A stretch of DNA of 64,000 nucleotides, from NCBI RefSeq assembly GCF_945605565.1, contig NZ_OX216966.1, positions 1,547,501-1,611,500 of the forward strand, read 5' to 3'. The notes beneath the pieces were generated by a model that saw nothing but the letters and a program-made list of their open reading frames with translations, searched no databases and was not told where the DNA came from. A program made the position numbers and the translations under genes. Positions 10,760-19,299 of this stretch are shown here, piece by piece; the stretch's first letter is position 1, and every line of letters starts with the position of its first letter. This DNA is from Paenibacillus dendritiformis. Its GTDB lineage: Bacteria > Bacillota > Bacilli > Paenibacillales > Paenibacillaceae.

Positions 10760-11338
10760 ATGATCATCTACGTACTGGTACTAGAGTTTTTATTAATTGT
10801 AGCGATTTCCTTATTTGTGCTCAAGCTTTTTCGCTTTGTACAAAATATGAGAACAATGAATGTTCCTTTCGCAGCAGAGTTGATCCCAGATGATGGACTT
10901 GACATAGGACATCGCCTCGTTGGACACGAATTCCAATCCCTGAATGGAGAGGTGATAGACCTGCAAGACAACAAACCTAAAATGCTGGTCTTTACCATGG
11001 CCAATTGCAGCTCCTGCAATGATACATATGGCGCAGTGAAGACTTTTGTGAATATTAATCCCCATATATCCGTAACGATGTTCCTTAAGACGGATACTTG
11101 GGAAGAGGCTGTCGCATTGGCCGAATCCAAGGACCTTCCATCCTCTGTAAGATGGGTATGGGCGAGTGATGAGGTAAGAAGTGTGTTTAAATTATCGAAG
11201 TTTCCTCTAGCCTTCTTTCTGTCAAAGGATCATATTATTTTGAACAAAGCGATCGTGAATAATCTGAAGCAAATGTTGACGATGGTGAACCATTTACCAG
11301 ATTTGAAATGGCTAAAATCCCTGACAAAGCCGGCATGA
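10760..11338 (+). CDS. Membrane-anchored thioredoxin-fold protein (MauD/TlpA-like)
   Basis: 192 residues. One N-terminal membrane segment (residues about 2-24) precedes an extracellular redoxin domain with the active-site motif NCSSC (Cys83, Cys86) and a cis-Pro-like segment FPLAFFL near residue 150. The ATG at 10760 is the only sensible start; the AGGAGAG upstream is spaced rather far (13 bases). It lies between the MauE-type gene and the ABC exporter. The likely role is thiol-disulfide exchange with the peptide outside the membrane, using MauE as electron partner. An isomerase rather than an oxidase is equally possible. Confidence 0.82.
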   Translation: MIIYVLVLEFLLIVAISLFVLKLFRFVQNMRTMNVPFAAELIPDDGLDIGHRLVGHEFQSLNGEVIDLQDNKPKMLVFTMANCSSCNDTYGAVKTFVNINPHISVTMFLKTDTWEEAVALAESKDLPSSVRWVWASDEVRSVFKLSKFPLAFFLSKDHIILNKAIVNNLKQMLTMVNHLPDLKWLKSLTKPA

Positions 11339-11360
11339 TTGTCCCTGCGGAGGATGTGTC

Positions 11361-13166
11361 GTGAAAAATCTAAAACTCTTGTTCATTGTCCTGGGCCAAG
11401 TGTACCGTGTCTCGCCAATGATATTCGCGGGGATAGCGGGAATTCATCTTCTCCAGGCTTCCCTGCCTGTCCTGCAAATTTATTTTACGGCTCAAGTTGT
11501 AAATATGGTAACCGCTGTTTTGACGGGAGATGCGCTTGTTGCCGAAGCTTATATCTGGTTATCGCTCCAAATGGTTGTGCTTATAGCAGGAATGCTTTTA
11601 GCATCTCTAAGAACGTTTATGGAGCAGAGAATGAATGCATATGTGTCGTTCTGGTTCCAACATCGTGTCGCCGAGAAATTAAATGAACTTCCGTTTATCT
11701 TCTTTGAGCAGCCTGAAAGCTATGATAAGCTGCAGCGCGCACTTCGCAACTTAGATTTTTGCGGCGTTAAAATTGTTTTCTACATATTCTCCATTATCCA
11801 GAGCTTTATTACACTGACGGGGCTGCTCATCTTACTAGCTAATTTTCATTACACCCTTCCTCTCGTCATGTTGCTATTCATACTTCCGCTACTTGTTGTT
11901 CAAAAAAAAGAGGGAAGCTCTCGATTTATTGTAGTCCATATGCAAACAGCCTCATCCCGGATGGGGTATTATTTGAACGAACTGCTTCGATCAAAAGAAT
12001 CAGCCAAGGAAGTGCGACTGTTTAACGCCAAGGACTTCCTTGTTCAGAGATGGAGGGATATATACTTCCGAAATACGGAGGAGAAGCTTCAGGTAGAACG
12101 AAAAAACGCTATCAATCGCTTCTCAGCCGAGTCGATCGTGACCATATCATCTTTCGCCATTCTCGCAGTATTTATCTGGTTCGGCACACGGTTGAAGCTA
12201 ACCATCGGCAGCTACGTTGCGTTGTATCAGGCAATTCAAGATACCCGTTCTTCGATTCAGAGTATTAGCTACAATTTAGGCCAAATTTATCAGGATAGTC
12301 TGTTCATTAAGGAATTATTTAACTTCATGGAGATCCCTGTATCAACCCGTAATCCCGACTTACTGCCATTCCGAACCCCTCTCAGCAAGGGAATCGAAGT
12401 AAGGCATGTGTCATTCCGCTATCCCAACCAGCAGAAGGACATGTTGCGCAATATTTCATTCACGATTAAGCCGGGAGAAAAAATCGCCATTGTCGGAGAG
12501 AATGGCGCGGGTAAAAGTACATTGGCAAAGATTATGCTCGGACTTTATCAACCGACAGAAGGTGAGGTTCGTTACGATAATCGATTGATTGATGAATATG
12601 ATCCCGCAAGCTTTCATGAGCGAATTACGGCAGTATTCCAGGACTTCTTCCAGTATGAATTTACGCTCAGAGACAATATTGTCTTACATCGTCCAGCGGA
12701 AGATAGGATGGACGATTCTAAACTGCGGGAAGCAATAAAAAAAGCGGAGTTGGATTCATTAGTAGAGACACTAACAGAGGGAGTAGATTCTCAACTGGGA
12801 ATTCGCTTTTCGGGGGGGCGTGAATTATCACAGGGACAATGGCAGAAGGTTGCCATAGCAAGGGCATTTTATCGGGACTTTGATATGATCTTTCTGGATG
12901 AGCCAACAGCGGCAGTAGACCCGCTGACAGAATCCGCAATCTTCGAAAATTTAATGGAATTGACGAAAGGAAAGACAGCCGTATTTATTTCCCATCGATT
13001 AGGCAGCTGCCGCCATGCAGACCGGATCCTTGTCCTTCATGAAGGGACGATTTGTGAGGAGGGGAGCCATGAAGACTTAATCGCAACCGGAGGTGTGTAC
13101 GCGAACATGTTCGAAAAACAGGCCAAGTGGTATAGAGAGGGATGCTTGCAAGCGGGGGCTGGCTAG
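11361..13166 (+). CDS. ABC exporter, fused permease and ATPase
   Basis: 601 residues from GTG 11361 with GCGGAGGA upstream. An N-terminal membrane domain (about residues 1-320, six hydrophobic segments) is fused to a nucleotide-binding domain: Walker A GENGAGKST near 378, an ABC signature of the form LSQGQ near 488, Walker B MIFLDEP near 510 and an H-loop ISHR. This is a half-transporter working as a homodimer. It has no N-terminal C39 peptidase domain, which fits a substrate without a GG leader such as the 42-residue peptide. It is last in the run of genes starting at 8448 or 8840. The LSQGQ signature is common in exporters of modified peptides. The substrate is inferred from context only. 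Confidence 0.88.
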   Translation: MKNLKLLFIVLGQVYRVSPMIFAGIAGIHLLQASLPVLQIYFTAQVVNMVTAVLTGDALVAEAYIWLSLQMVVLIAGMLLASLRTFMEQRMNAYVSFWFQHRVAEKLNELPFIFFEQPESYDKLQRALRNLDFCGVKIVFYIFSIIQSFITLTGLLILLANFHYTLPLVMLLFILPLLVVQKKEGSSRFIVVHMQTASSRMGYYLNELLRSKESAKEVRLFNAKDFLVQRWRDIYFRNTEEKLQVERKNAINRFSAESIVTISSFAILAVFIWFGTRLKLTIGSYVALYQAIQDTRSSIQSISYNLGQIYQDSLFIKELFNFMEIPVSTRNPDLLPFRTPLSKGIEVRHVSFRYPNQQKDMLRNISFTIKPGEKIAIVGENGAGKSTLAKIMLGLYQPTEGEVRYDNRLIDEYDPASFHERITAVFQDFFQYEFTLRDNIVLHRPAEDRMDDSKLREAIKKAELDSLVETLTEGVDSQLGIRFSGGRELSQGQWQKVAIARAFYRDFDMIFLDEPTAAVDPLTESAIFENLMELTKGKTAVFISHRLGSCRHADRILVLHEGTICEEGSHEDLIATGGVYANMFEKQAKWYREGCLQAGAG

Positions 13167-13245
13167 GAAACTTTTGTTCGAAACAAAACCGGCAGCGATC
13201 GAGGATAGAGGCACAACTTGCTTCCGCTGGCGCATAGGTAAACAT

Positions 13246-13291
13246 AACAAAGCCAGCCAAGCCGCAAACTGCTTCTGAGCGATGGCTGGCC
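13246..13291 (-). terminator. Terminator of the germination operon
   Basis: On the minus strand GCCAGCC pairs with GGCTGGC (stem arms at 13284-13290 and 13252-13258) followed by TTTGTT. It lies just past the stop of the gerC-type gene. Confidence 0.6.
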
Positions 13292-13302
13292 TTCCGGTCG
13301 AG

Positions 13303-14388
13303 TTATTCAATCTCGCCTGTGCTGTCCAAGGTGACATCCGCCTTGACGTTGAACTTGACAAGAGGATATAGCGTCTTCCATTCCTCCCAATCTTGATCTC
13401 CTCCATGCCGTGTCGCAATATAGCGCAATCCGAATCCGATCGGATCCAACTGCTTTTTTTTCATGCTGTTCAATAGCTCAAGATAAGATGTTGCGATCGT
13501 TCGTTCGGCCGCCCGCTCGATTTCTTTCTTGCTGGACTCGATCGTAGTATCGGCAGACTCTTCCGCAATCCCTCTCAGCTTCACAACGAAATCTATCGTA
13601 GGCTGGCTGCGGTTAGAGGTGTTGATCTTGTAACGGTAATCATATTTATGGACGGCCAGGGAGACTTTCAGGTTCTCTTCCCTAATGTTTACTTCAAAGC
13701 GGGGATGTCTGTACATCAATTGATTGAGGATAAGGGTTTGATCCGGATCGAGCACCATTTGGATATTACGCTTATCGAATAGGGCAACCTGATTAATCTC
13801 ATAGGTTTGATTTCTGATTTTAATGACCGGCAAATAAGGGTCTTTTCCTTTCTCTAAAAGGCGTTCATAAAAATCGTACAGGTATTCGGTAATAATATAG
13901 GACGATTCGGTTCCTTCCCGGCCAAAGCTGAGAATCAGGGAATTGCCTGCCAACCGCTCCGACCGCTGGCTGAGCGCAAGGATGTCCTTGGCGGAAGCTT
14001 CCGCGACGGCTACATATTCGATCCGCTGGACTCCGCGGCGGCGTACGAACCAGTCGACATGCTTCTTCATGTCTCCTTGGGCAATCTTGTTGCCGAATAT
14101 CGTAACTTTGGCATGGCTCAGATCCAGTTGTTTATCCACATCGGATTTCATCAGTTCCAATGCTTCGGAGATACTGTCCGCTTCTTTGCTAACGATTTGG
14201 AAGTTGGATTTGCCGGGTTCCGTCAATGTCGTGGGAATAATGAGTTTGACGGTTACCTCATATTTTTTCTCCGTTCCTTGATCGATACCCAGCGCCACAA
14301 TCAGAAAACGCTTGTCAATATCCTTGAACCCGCACCCCGGGAGCAAGAGGACAGCGATCAGGAGCAGGGCCAACCATCCTTTATGCAT
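13303..14388 (-). CDS. Spore germination lipoprotein, Ger(x)C family
   Basis: 361 residues from ATG 14388, preceded on the minus strand by GGAGGGGG. It has a lipobox (LLLPGC, Cys19), the motif GFKDIDKR, and then ALGIDQG, typical for the GerAC/GerBC/GerKC family. These lipoproteins form the C subunit of nutrient germinant receptors in the spore inner membrane. It is the last gene of a three-gene receptor operon and overlaps the B-subunit gene by eight bases. Length is in the usual range (350-400). Family call is firm; the germinant is unknown. Confidence 0.93.
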   Translation of the reverse strand: MHKGWLALLLIAVLLLPGCGFKDIDKRFLIVALGIDQGTEKKYEVTVKLIIPTTLTEPGKSNFQIVSKEADSISEALELMKSDVDKQLDLSHAKVTIFGNKIAQGDMKKHVDWFVRRRGVQRIEYVAVAEASAKDILALSQRSERLAGNSLILSFGREGTESSYIITEYLYDFYERLLEKGKDPYLPVIKIRNQTYEINQVALFDKRNIQMVLDPDQTLILNQLMYRHPRFEVNIREENLKVSLAVHKYDYRYKINTSNRSQPTIDFVVKLRGIAEESADTTIESSKKEIERAAERTIATSYLELLNSMKKKQLDPIGFGLRYIATRHGGDQDWEEWKTLYPLVKFNVKADVTLDSTGEIE

Positions 14389-15457
14389 TTCTCCCCCTCC
14401 TACCGACTCCAACCATGACGGCGACCAGAAGCAGTTCTGCGGCGAAGCGAACCGAGAACCAGTAATGAGTGAGTGTGATTAATTGCTTTTCGTTCACGTA
14501 ATAACCGGCGGCCAATACGGCAATCGCGGCAACTCCTACCAGTATGCGCTTGACCTGAGCCGGGCGGGCCTGGAAGACGCCGCTCATCCATTCGGCTGCT
14601 ACATTCCAGCATGTCGCCGCAAATAGCAGTGACATGATGATGTAGCTGAATAAAAGCAGAAACACTCCACGCTCAATGATTCCATACTTGAACTGGATCG
14701 AATCGGCCGTATTTACCCAAATATGTATATATTGATCGACCGCCTGAGTGCCGTGGATTCCGAGCGGAATGAAGACTACCGCACCGAATACGACAATGCC
14801 GATGACGGGAATCCACCATAGCCTGTGAATGCCGTCTCCCTGAAGAGTGGCTTGGCACACAGATAAGGAGATATATCCAGTAAATAAGAAGCTGGCGGCA
14901 GCGATTCCGCTCCAGGACGGAGCGTTCAATACGTAATCGCTTAGGGTGAACACCGCATCCCAAGAAAAGGTTTCATTGCGCGTTGCTTTGAGCCAAATAA
15001 ACATGATGATCGGGATTATGATGAATAACCATAACTCCAGATTGTAGAGAATCGCGATAGAAGCTCTCAGCGAGGCCCAGCAGATGGCGGCCAGGAAGCA
15101 CAAGAGCAGCACGAGGAAATCCATATTCGGATTCATAAATCCCTTAATGACATAACAAATGGTAATCAAAACCGATGCGCCTGCCGCAAACCAAATCAAG
15201 CCGAAAACAGGATACAGAATAAGCCCGACGGAACGAGGGACGTGCCGCTTCATAATCTCCAATAGGGACAGCTCGCGAAAGGGCTTCAGGCTTGCCTTGA
15301 ACAGGAAGGACATCACCAATCCCAGCAGCATGGCGATGCCAACCGAAGCAATGGCCCCGTCGTACCGGGCCTGAAGGAGCGCTCTTGGCAAGTACAGGGC
15401 AGGGCTGACGACGGCACAGAGCATGAAAAGATAGAATTGATAGCGGCTCATGACCAT
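14381..15457 (-). CDS. Spore germination permease-like protein, GerB family
   Basis: 358 residues with about ten hydrophobic segments, starting MVMSRYQFYLFML. It belongs to the GerAB/GerBB/GerKB family of the amino acid-polyamine transporter superfamily. Such subunits bind the germinant and sit in the spore inner membrane. It overlaps the GerA-type gene upstream by ten bases and the GerC-type gene downstream by eight, so the three subunits are translationally coupled. Normal length, no visible damage. Confidence 0.92.
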   Translation of the reverse strand: MVMSRYQFYLFMLCAVVSPALYLPRALLQARYDGAIASVGIAMLLGLVMSFLFKASLKPFRELSLLEIMKRHVPRSVGLILYPVFGLIWFAAGASVLITICYVIKGFMNPNMDFLVLLLCFLAAICWASLRASIAILYNLELWLFIIIPIIMFIWLKATRNETFSWDAVFTLSDYVLNAPSWSGIAAASFLFTGYISLSVCQATLQGDGIHRLWWIPVIGIVVFGAVVFIPLGIHGTQAVDQYIHIWVNTADSIQFKYGIIERGVFLLLFSYIIMSLLFAATCWNVAAEWMSGVFQARPAQVKRILVGVAAIAVLAAGYYVNEKQLITLTHYWFSVRFAAELLLVAVMVGVGRRGRNA

Positions 15458-16797
15458 TTCCTTTGCTTATAGTTAGTGGGTGAATATTCTCCTCGGTAGA
15501 TGCGGAAATAAGGCTGGCCGAAGCTCGTAATGCTTGCCAAGTACAGTGTAAAGCACACCAGTCCAACCAGGATGCCGGTAATGCCGAGCATCATGGCGAG
15601 CAGGATGAAAGGGTACTTCATCACGCGCATCGCAAAGCTCATGGCATTCACGGGGATGACAAAGTTAACGATAGCGACGGCTGAAGCCACAATAATCATG
15701 ATGCTGCTCACTAACCCGGCTTCGTGGGCCGCTTGGCCCAGAATCAGGCCGCCGACGGTCGTGGCGGTTTGGCCTATGTTATTGGGAAGCCGGATACTCG
15801 CCTCGATTAACGTCTCGAGAATAAACAGCATAATGAAGACTTCGAAAAAGGATGGATACGGAACGGTGGCTCTGCTTCCGCTAATGGAGACAGCGAGCTG
15901 CACACGGAAGATCTCCGGATTGTAGGAGACGACGGCGATATAACAAGCCGGCAGAATAATCGTAATGATCAGCGCCAAGTACCGAAGGATGACCAACGCG
16001 CGAGTTACCCAGTAGGATTGATACACATCATCGACGGCAGACATAAAATCATGGAACACGACGGGAGCGAGCAAAGCGTAAGGCGTTCCTTGCATCAGGA
16101 TGACGATCTTGCCCTGCGCGAGGTTCAACGCGATCCGATCCGGTCGTTCCGTACTCAGCATGACGGGAAAGAGCCGATACTTCGAAGGTGTAAGGAGCGC
16201 TTCGAGCTGCTCCACATCTTGAACAATATCGGCGTCGACGGCTTGAAGCTTTTCCTGAATGTTTTGCAATGCATCGGTATGTACAAGTGCGGAATCATAT
16301 AGAATAGCGGCTTGGGTTCGGGAAATCCGGCCTGCCCGCCATTCTTCCGCTACAAGACAGGAAGAAGGATAGCGGTTGCGAATCAAATTGATATTCGACT
16401 TGATGTTTTCCGATAATCCGAAGTCCGACCCTTGAATCGTAGCTTCAACGGCAGCTTCATCGGGCTGATTGATTAAAACATCTGCTGCTGAGAGAGCCCA
16501 TAACCGGTTATTGAAAAACACAATCGCACAGCTTTCCAGCAGTTTTGCGGACATTGCGCCGGCCTCCCGAAGCTCCTCGCATAATAGCTCGGACTGAAGC
16601 ACTCCCGTGAACGCTTCGATGGTGGAGCATTTGGCAAACGGGCCTGAAATCCGCTCTCTGATGACTTTCGTGTCGCATAGCGTTTCGTAGAAATAAATCA
16701 TCGCTTGCAATGGGCCGTTCTGCAAACGCTGAACTCTGAAATCGTACGAACGCGATGCCTCCTTCACGCTGCCGCCAATATCGCCGATGGTGATCAA
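15448..16797 (-). CDS. Spore germination protein, GerA family
   Basis: 449 residues from a TTG start with AGAGGGGA upstream on the minus strand. The N-terminal half is soluble (through about residue 240, with LNLAQGKIVILMQGTPYALL), followed by several membrane segments and the conserved SISGSRATVPYPSFFEVFIM region. GerA proteins are the A subunit of nutrient germinant receptors. At 449 residues it is slightly shorter than most family members (480-520), mainly at the N-terminus, so an earlier start cannot be fully excluded. First gene of the gerA-gerB-gerC operon. Expression is expected in the forespore, though I did not find a certain promoter. Confidence 0.92.
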   Translation of the reverse strand: MITIGDIGGSVKEASRSYDFRVQRLQNGPLQAMIYFYETLCDTKVIRERISGPFAKCSTIEAFTGVLQSELLCEELREAGAMSAKLLESCAIVFFNNRLWALSAADVLINQPDEAAVEATIQGSDFGLSENIKSNINLIRNRYPSSCLVAEEWRAGRISRTQAAILYDSALVHTDALQNIQEKLQAVDADIVQDVEQLEALLTPSKYRLFPVMLSTERPDRIALNLAQGKIVILMQGTPYALLAPVVFHDFMSAVDDVYQSYWVTRALVILRYLALIITIILPACYIAVVSYNPEIFRVQLAVSISGSRATVPYPSFFEVFIMLFILETLIEASIRLPNNIGQTATTVGGLILGQAAHEAGLVSSIMIIVASAVAIVNFVIPVNAMSFAMRVMKYPFILLAMMLGITGILVGLVCFTLYLASITSFGQPYFRIYRGEYSPTNYKQRKWS

Positions 16798-16890
16798 GCT
16801 TATCCCCTCTTACCTTCAATATTCCAGTTGTTTAGGGAAAGTATGCCCCTTTTTGCCAGGCGTATGCGATGAAGGTCGTGGCATGAAAAT

Positions 16891-16906
16891 ATCTTGACAT
16901 CGAGAT
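16891..16906 (+). promoter_or_regulatory. Palindromic operator 1 (ATCT-N8-AGAT)
   Basis: ATCTTGACATCGAGAT is a near-palindrome that overlaps the -35 box of the pirin promoter. It resembles sites of MarR-type quinone/thiol-sensing repressors such as MhqR (TATCTCGA-TCGAGATA type). A second copy lies at 16969. Confidence 0.5.
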
Positions 16907-16922
16907 AAATTCAGATTATGAT
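16894..16922 (+). promoter_or_regulatory. Sigma-A promoter of the pirin-wrbA pair
   Basis: TTGACA (16894-16899), a 17-base spacer and TATGAT (16917-16922): close to consensus. It is followed by a long leader up to the pirin start at 17034. Confidence 0.75.
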
Positions 16923-16968
16923 GTTACCTGTAGGCGTTCAAGGAGCGACCGCATTGTTACTGTCATAT

Positions 16969-16984
16969 ATCTCGAAATAAAGAT
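16969..16984 (+). promoter_or_regulatory. Palindromic operator 2 (ATCT-N8-AGAT)
   Basis: ATCTCGAAATAAAGAT repeats the ATCT-N8-AGAT pattern of the site at 16891, 78 bases further on and downstream of the -10 box. Two sites flanking the promoter suggest repression, perhaps with looping. Confidence 0.45.
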
Positions 16985-17033
16985 AATTAGACTTGCATCG
17001 CCAGTACAAATTTATGGCAAAGGGAGGATGGAT

Positions 17034-17807
17034 ATGAAGATTCAGCAGTTTACGGCGAGCCAAATGGGGACAGGAGCATTCGACGGCGGCCGGATTACAG
17101 AGATTAAGCCGGTAGGCTTCCCGCAGGAGGGCGGGGCCGTCACTCGCGTCAGCACGTTGTTCTACTGGGCTTGGGCGAAGGCGAAGGAGGAGGGGTATAT
17201 TCCGCCTCATCCGCATCAGGCGTTCGAGATTCTGTCCTATGTCATTCAAGGCGAGACGCACCACGGCGATTCGCTCGGAACGGAGAGTGTCGTCGGCGCA
17301 GGAGGCGCGCAATTGATTCAGGCGGGGAGCGGCGTGGAGCACAGCGAACGCATCGTCGGTCCGGATGCCGATATGCTCCAGATCTGGTTCGAGCCGAATC
17401 TGCTGGAAGCGAGAAAGCGCCCGCCCCATTACGCGCAATTTGAGCACGAGGCGTTCCCGATTCATGAATCCGGCGGCGTCACCGTGAAGACGGTGCTCGG
17501 CGAAGGGTCGCCGTGCCGCATTGTAGCGGATGCTCGCATGTGGGACATTACGGTGCAAGCCGGCCATCGCTATGAGGCAGTCTTGCCGCCCGGCCGTACA
17601 TGGACTGCGCTCATCATTAGCGGCAAGGGGAGCATCGGCTCTGCGGAAGCGGGAGAAGAGCACATCCAGTATGGCGGCGAACAATTCATCATCTCGACGG
17701 GCAACGAAGATAATAAGGATGTGCTGCGCATCGAAGCGGAGGACGCGACCCGGCTGATTGCCATCGAAGTGCCGACGGACGTCGATTATCCATTGTACCG
17801 CAAATAA
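17034..17807 (+). CDS. Pirin family protein
   Basis: 257 residues from ATG 17034, six bases after AGGGAGG; the ATG at 17028 touches the binding site and is rejected. It has a bicupin pirin fold with metal-ligand motif HPHQAFEILSYV near residue 60, then GETHHGDSLG and GSGVEHSE near residue 100. Some pirins are quercetin 2,3-dioxygenases; others are redox sensors. It is followed by wrbA after 66 bases. The pairing with a quinone reductase and the MarR-like palindromes at the promoter suggest a response to quinones or other electrophiles. Confidence 0.9.
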   Translation: MKIQQFTASQMGTGAFDGGRITEIKPVGFPQEGGAVTRVSTLFYWAWAKAKEEGYIPPHPHQAFEILSYVIQGETHHGDSLGTESVVGAGGAQLIQAGSGVEHSERIVGPDADMLQIWFEPNLLEARKRPPHYAQFEHEAFPIHESGGVTVKTVLGEGSPCRIVADARMWDITVQAGHRYEAVLPPGRTWTALIISGKGSIGSAEAGEEHIQYGGEQFIISTGNEDNKDVLRIEAEDATRLIAIEVPTDVDYPLYRK

Positions 17808-17873
17808 CGTACCAAAGAATCAATCACAGATTGACCATATACACAGCAAATGAAAATAAAGGAGCACTTGCAG

Positions 17874-18491
17874 ATGACAAATGTAAACTTGGCAGTAATC
17901 TATTACAGCTCGACAGGCACGAACTATCAGTTGGCGCAATGGGCCAAGGAAGGGGCGGAGGCGGCAGGAGCCGAAGTCAAGGTGCTCAAGGTGCCTGAGC
18001 TGGCGCCGCCGGCGGCGATCGAGAGCAATCCGGCCTGGAAAGCGCATGTGGACGCGACGCAGCATGTGCCGACGGTACAGCCTGCGGACCTGGAGTGGGC
18101 GGATGCCATCATTTTCAGCGTGCCGACACGATTTGGAAATATGCCATCCCAGATGAAGCAGTTCCTGGACACGACCGGAGGCCTGTGGGCGCAAGGCAAG
18201 CTGACGAACAAGGTGGTCAGCGCGATGGCCAGCGCCGGTAATTCTCATGGCGGACAGGAAGCGACGATTCTGAGCCTGTATACGTCGATGTACCATTGGG
18301 GCGCTATCGTGGTCGCTCCCGGCTATACCGATCCAGTGGCGTATGCGGCAGGAGGCAACCCGTATGGTACCAGCGTAACCGTGGGCCAGGACGGCAAGAT
18401 GGTTGAAAATGTGGAGGCCGCTGTCAAGCATCAAGCGAAGCGCACCGTGACGACAGCCGGCTGGGTGAAAGCAGGAATGGCGCAAAGTTAA
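17874..18491 (+). CDS. wrbA: NAD(P)H:quinone oxidoreductase, WrbA type
   Basis: 205 residues from ATG 17874, nine bases after AAAGGAG; an ATG at 17850 lies before that site and is rejected. It has a flavodoxin fold with the FMN phosphate loop YYSSTGTNYQ near residue 10 and the WrbA-typical PTRFGNMPSQMKQFLDT near residue 80. WrbA proteins are tetrameric FMN enzymes that reduce quinones by two electrons, protecting against redox cycling. It probably shares the transcript with the pirin gene upstream and is closed by a hairpin at 18506. Confidence 0.93.
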   Translation: MTNVNLAVIYYSSTGTNYQLAQWAKEGAEAAGAEVKVLKVPELAPPAAIESNPAWKAHVDATQHVPTVQPADLEWADAIIFSVPTRFGNMPSQMKQFLDTTGGLWAQGKLTNKVVSAMASAGNSHGGQEATILSLYTSMYHWGAIVVAPGYTDPVAYAAGGNPYGTSVTVGQDGKMVENVEAAVKHQAKRTVTTAGWVKAGMAQS

Positions 18492-18505
18492 GCGATTTTT
18501 GAAGA

Positions 18506-18543
18506 AAAGGGTGTCCGGGCCGGCATGGCCTGGGCACCCTTTA
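18506..18543. terminator. Bidirectional terminator between convergent genes
   Basis: AAGGGTGTCCGGGCC pairs with GGCCTGGGCACCCTT (G-T pairs allowed). A T-rich tail is present in the minus direction (TTTTCTT), so it may end both wrbA and the convergent lipoprotein gene. Confidence 0.7.
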
Positions 18544-18569
18544 AGCATAGAAGGCGATAGGCGGGAAGC

Positions 18570-19160
18570 TTAATCATCCAATTGGACTTTACGGATCGTC
18601 CCGTCCGGATCGACAACCCATTCGATCTCGGTACCGATCTTGAAGCCTTGTCCGGTCTCGTCATCCACGATAATATGTTGGGGAATCTCGATCGTCTTCT
18701 CCCCGCCATGCTCCAATTGTACGGTTACTTCACTTCCGCTCACGGAGCTGATCGTGCCTTCATATTCGATTTTACGGACCGTCGCCTTCCCGTTCGGATC
18801 GGTAATGGTGACGCGCTTGCCGCCGTCCTTCAGCAGCTCTATCTTCTTATGGTAACCTTTCCCCGTATCTATGGATTGGATAACCCGCTCAACATCGGCG
18901 TCCTCCGCCGCGGATTGATCGTCTGGCTTGCCGCTCCGATCCGGCTCGTTCTCGTTCGAAGCTTCTTCTTGTCCGGATGGAGCCGGCACTGAGGGCGTCT
19001 CGTGTGCCGCTCCTCCCCCCTGCGGATTCGTCTGATCTTGTCCCGGTGACAGTGAGGCATCGGGTGCCTTGCCGTCTGCGCAGCCGGACATCAATCCGCT
19101 GAATGCGATGAGCAGCGCCGCGCAGACAGTCAGCCATGGTATTCGGTGTTTGTTCATCAT
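18570..19160 (-). CDS. Lipoprotein of unknown function
   Basis: 196 residues, preceded by GAGGAGGGAA on the minus strand. Lipobox GLMSGC (Cys27) is followed by a long low-complexity linker rich in Pro, Gly, Ser, Asp and Glu (about residues 30-85). The folded C-terminal part (about 90-196) has short beta-type repeats: RVTITDPNGKATVRKIEYEG, TISSVSGSEVTVQLEHGG and a region with EWVVDPDGTIRKVQLDD, suggestive of a small beta-barrel. It should be anchored on the outer face of the membrane. I recognise no family. It stands alone, convergent with wrbA. Confidence 0.8.
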   Translation of the reverse strand: MMNKHRIPWLTVCAALLIAFSGLMSGCADGKAPDASLSPGQDQTNPQGGGAAHETPSVPAPSGQEEASNENEPDRSGKPDDQSAAEDADVERVIQSIDTGKGYHKKIELLKDGGKRVTITDPNGKATVRKIEYEGTISSVSGSEVTVQLEHGGEKTIEIPQHIIVDDETGQGFKIGTEIEWVVDPDGTIRKVQLDD

Positions 19161-19299
19161 GCTATGTTCCCTCCTCTAGTCAGTATACCCATTGGAGGCG
19201 GGAAAGAAAATGCGGCCAGGTAGAATTCAATACGGAAAAGCAAATTCGGGCCAATGCTTGGCGCTGGCCCGAACCGCATCTAAGGAAGGAGGCATCGTG

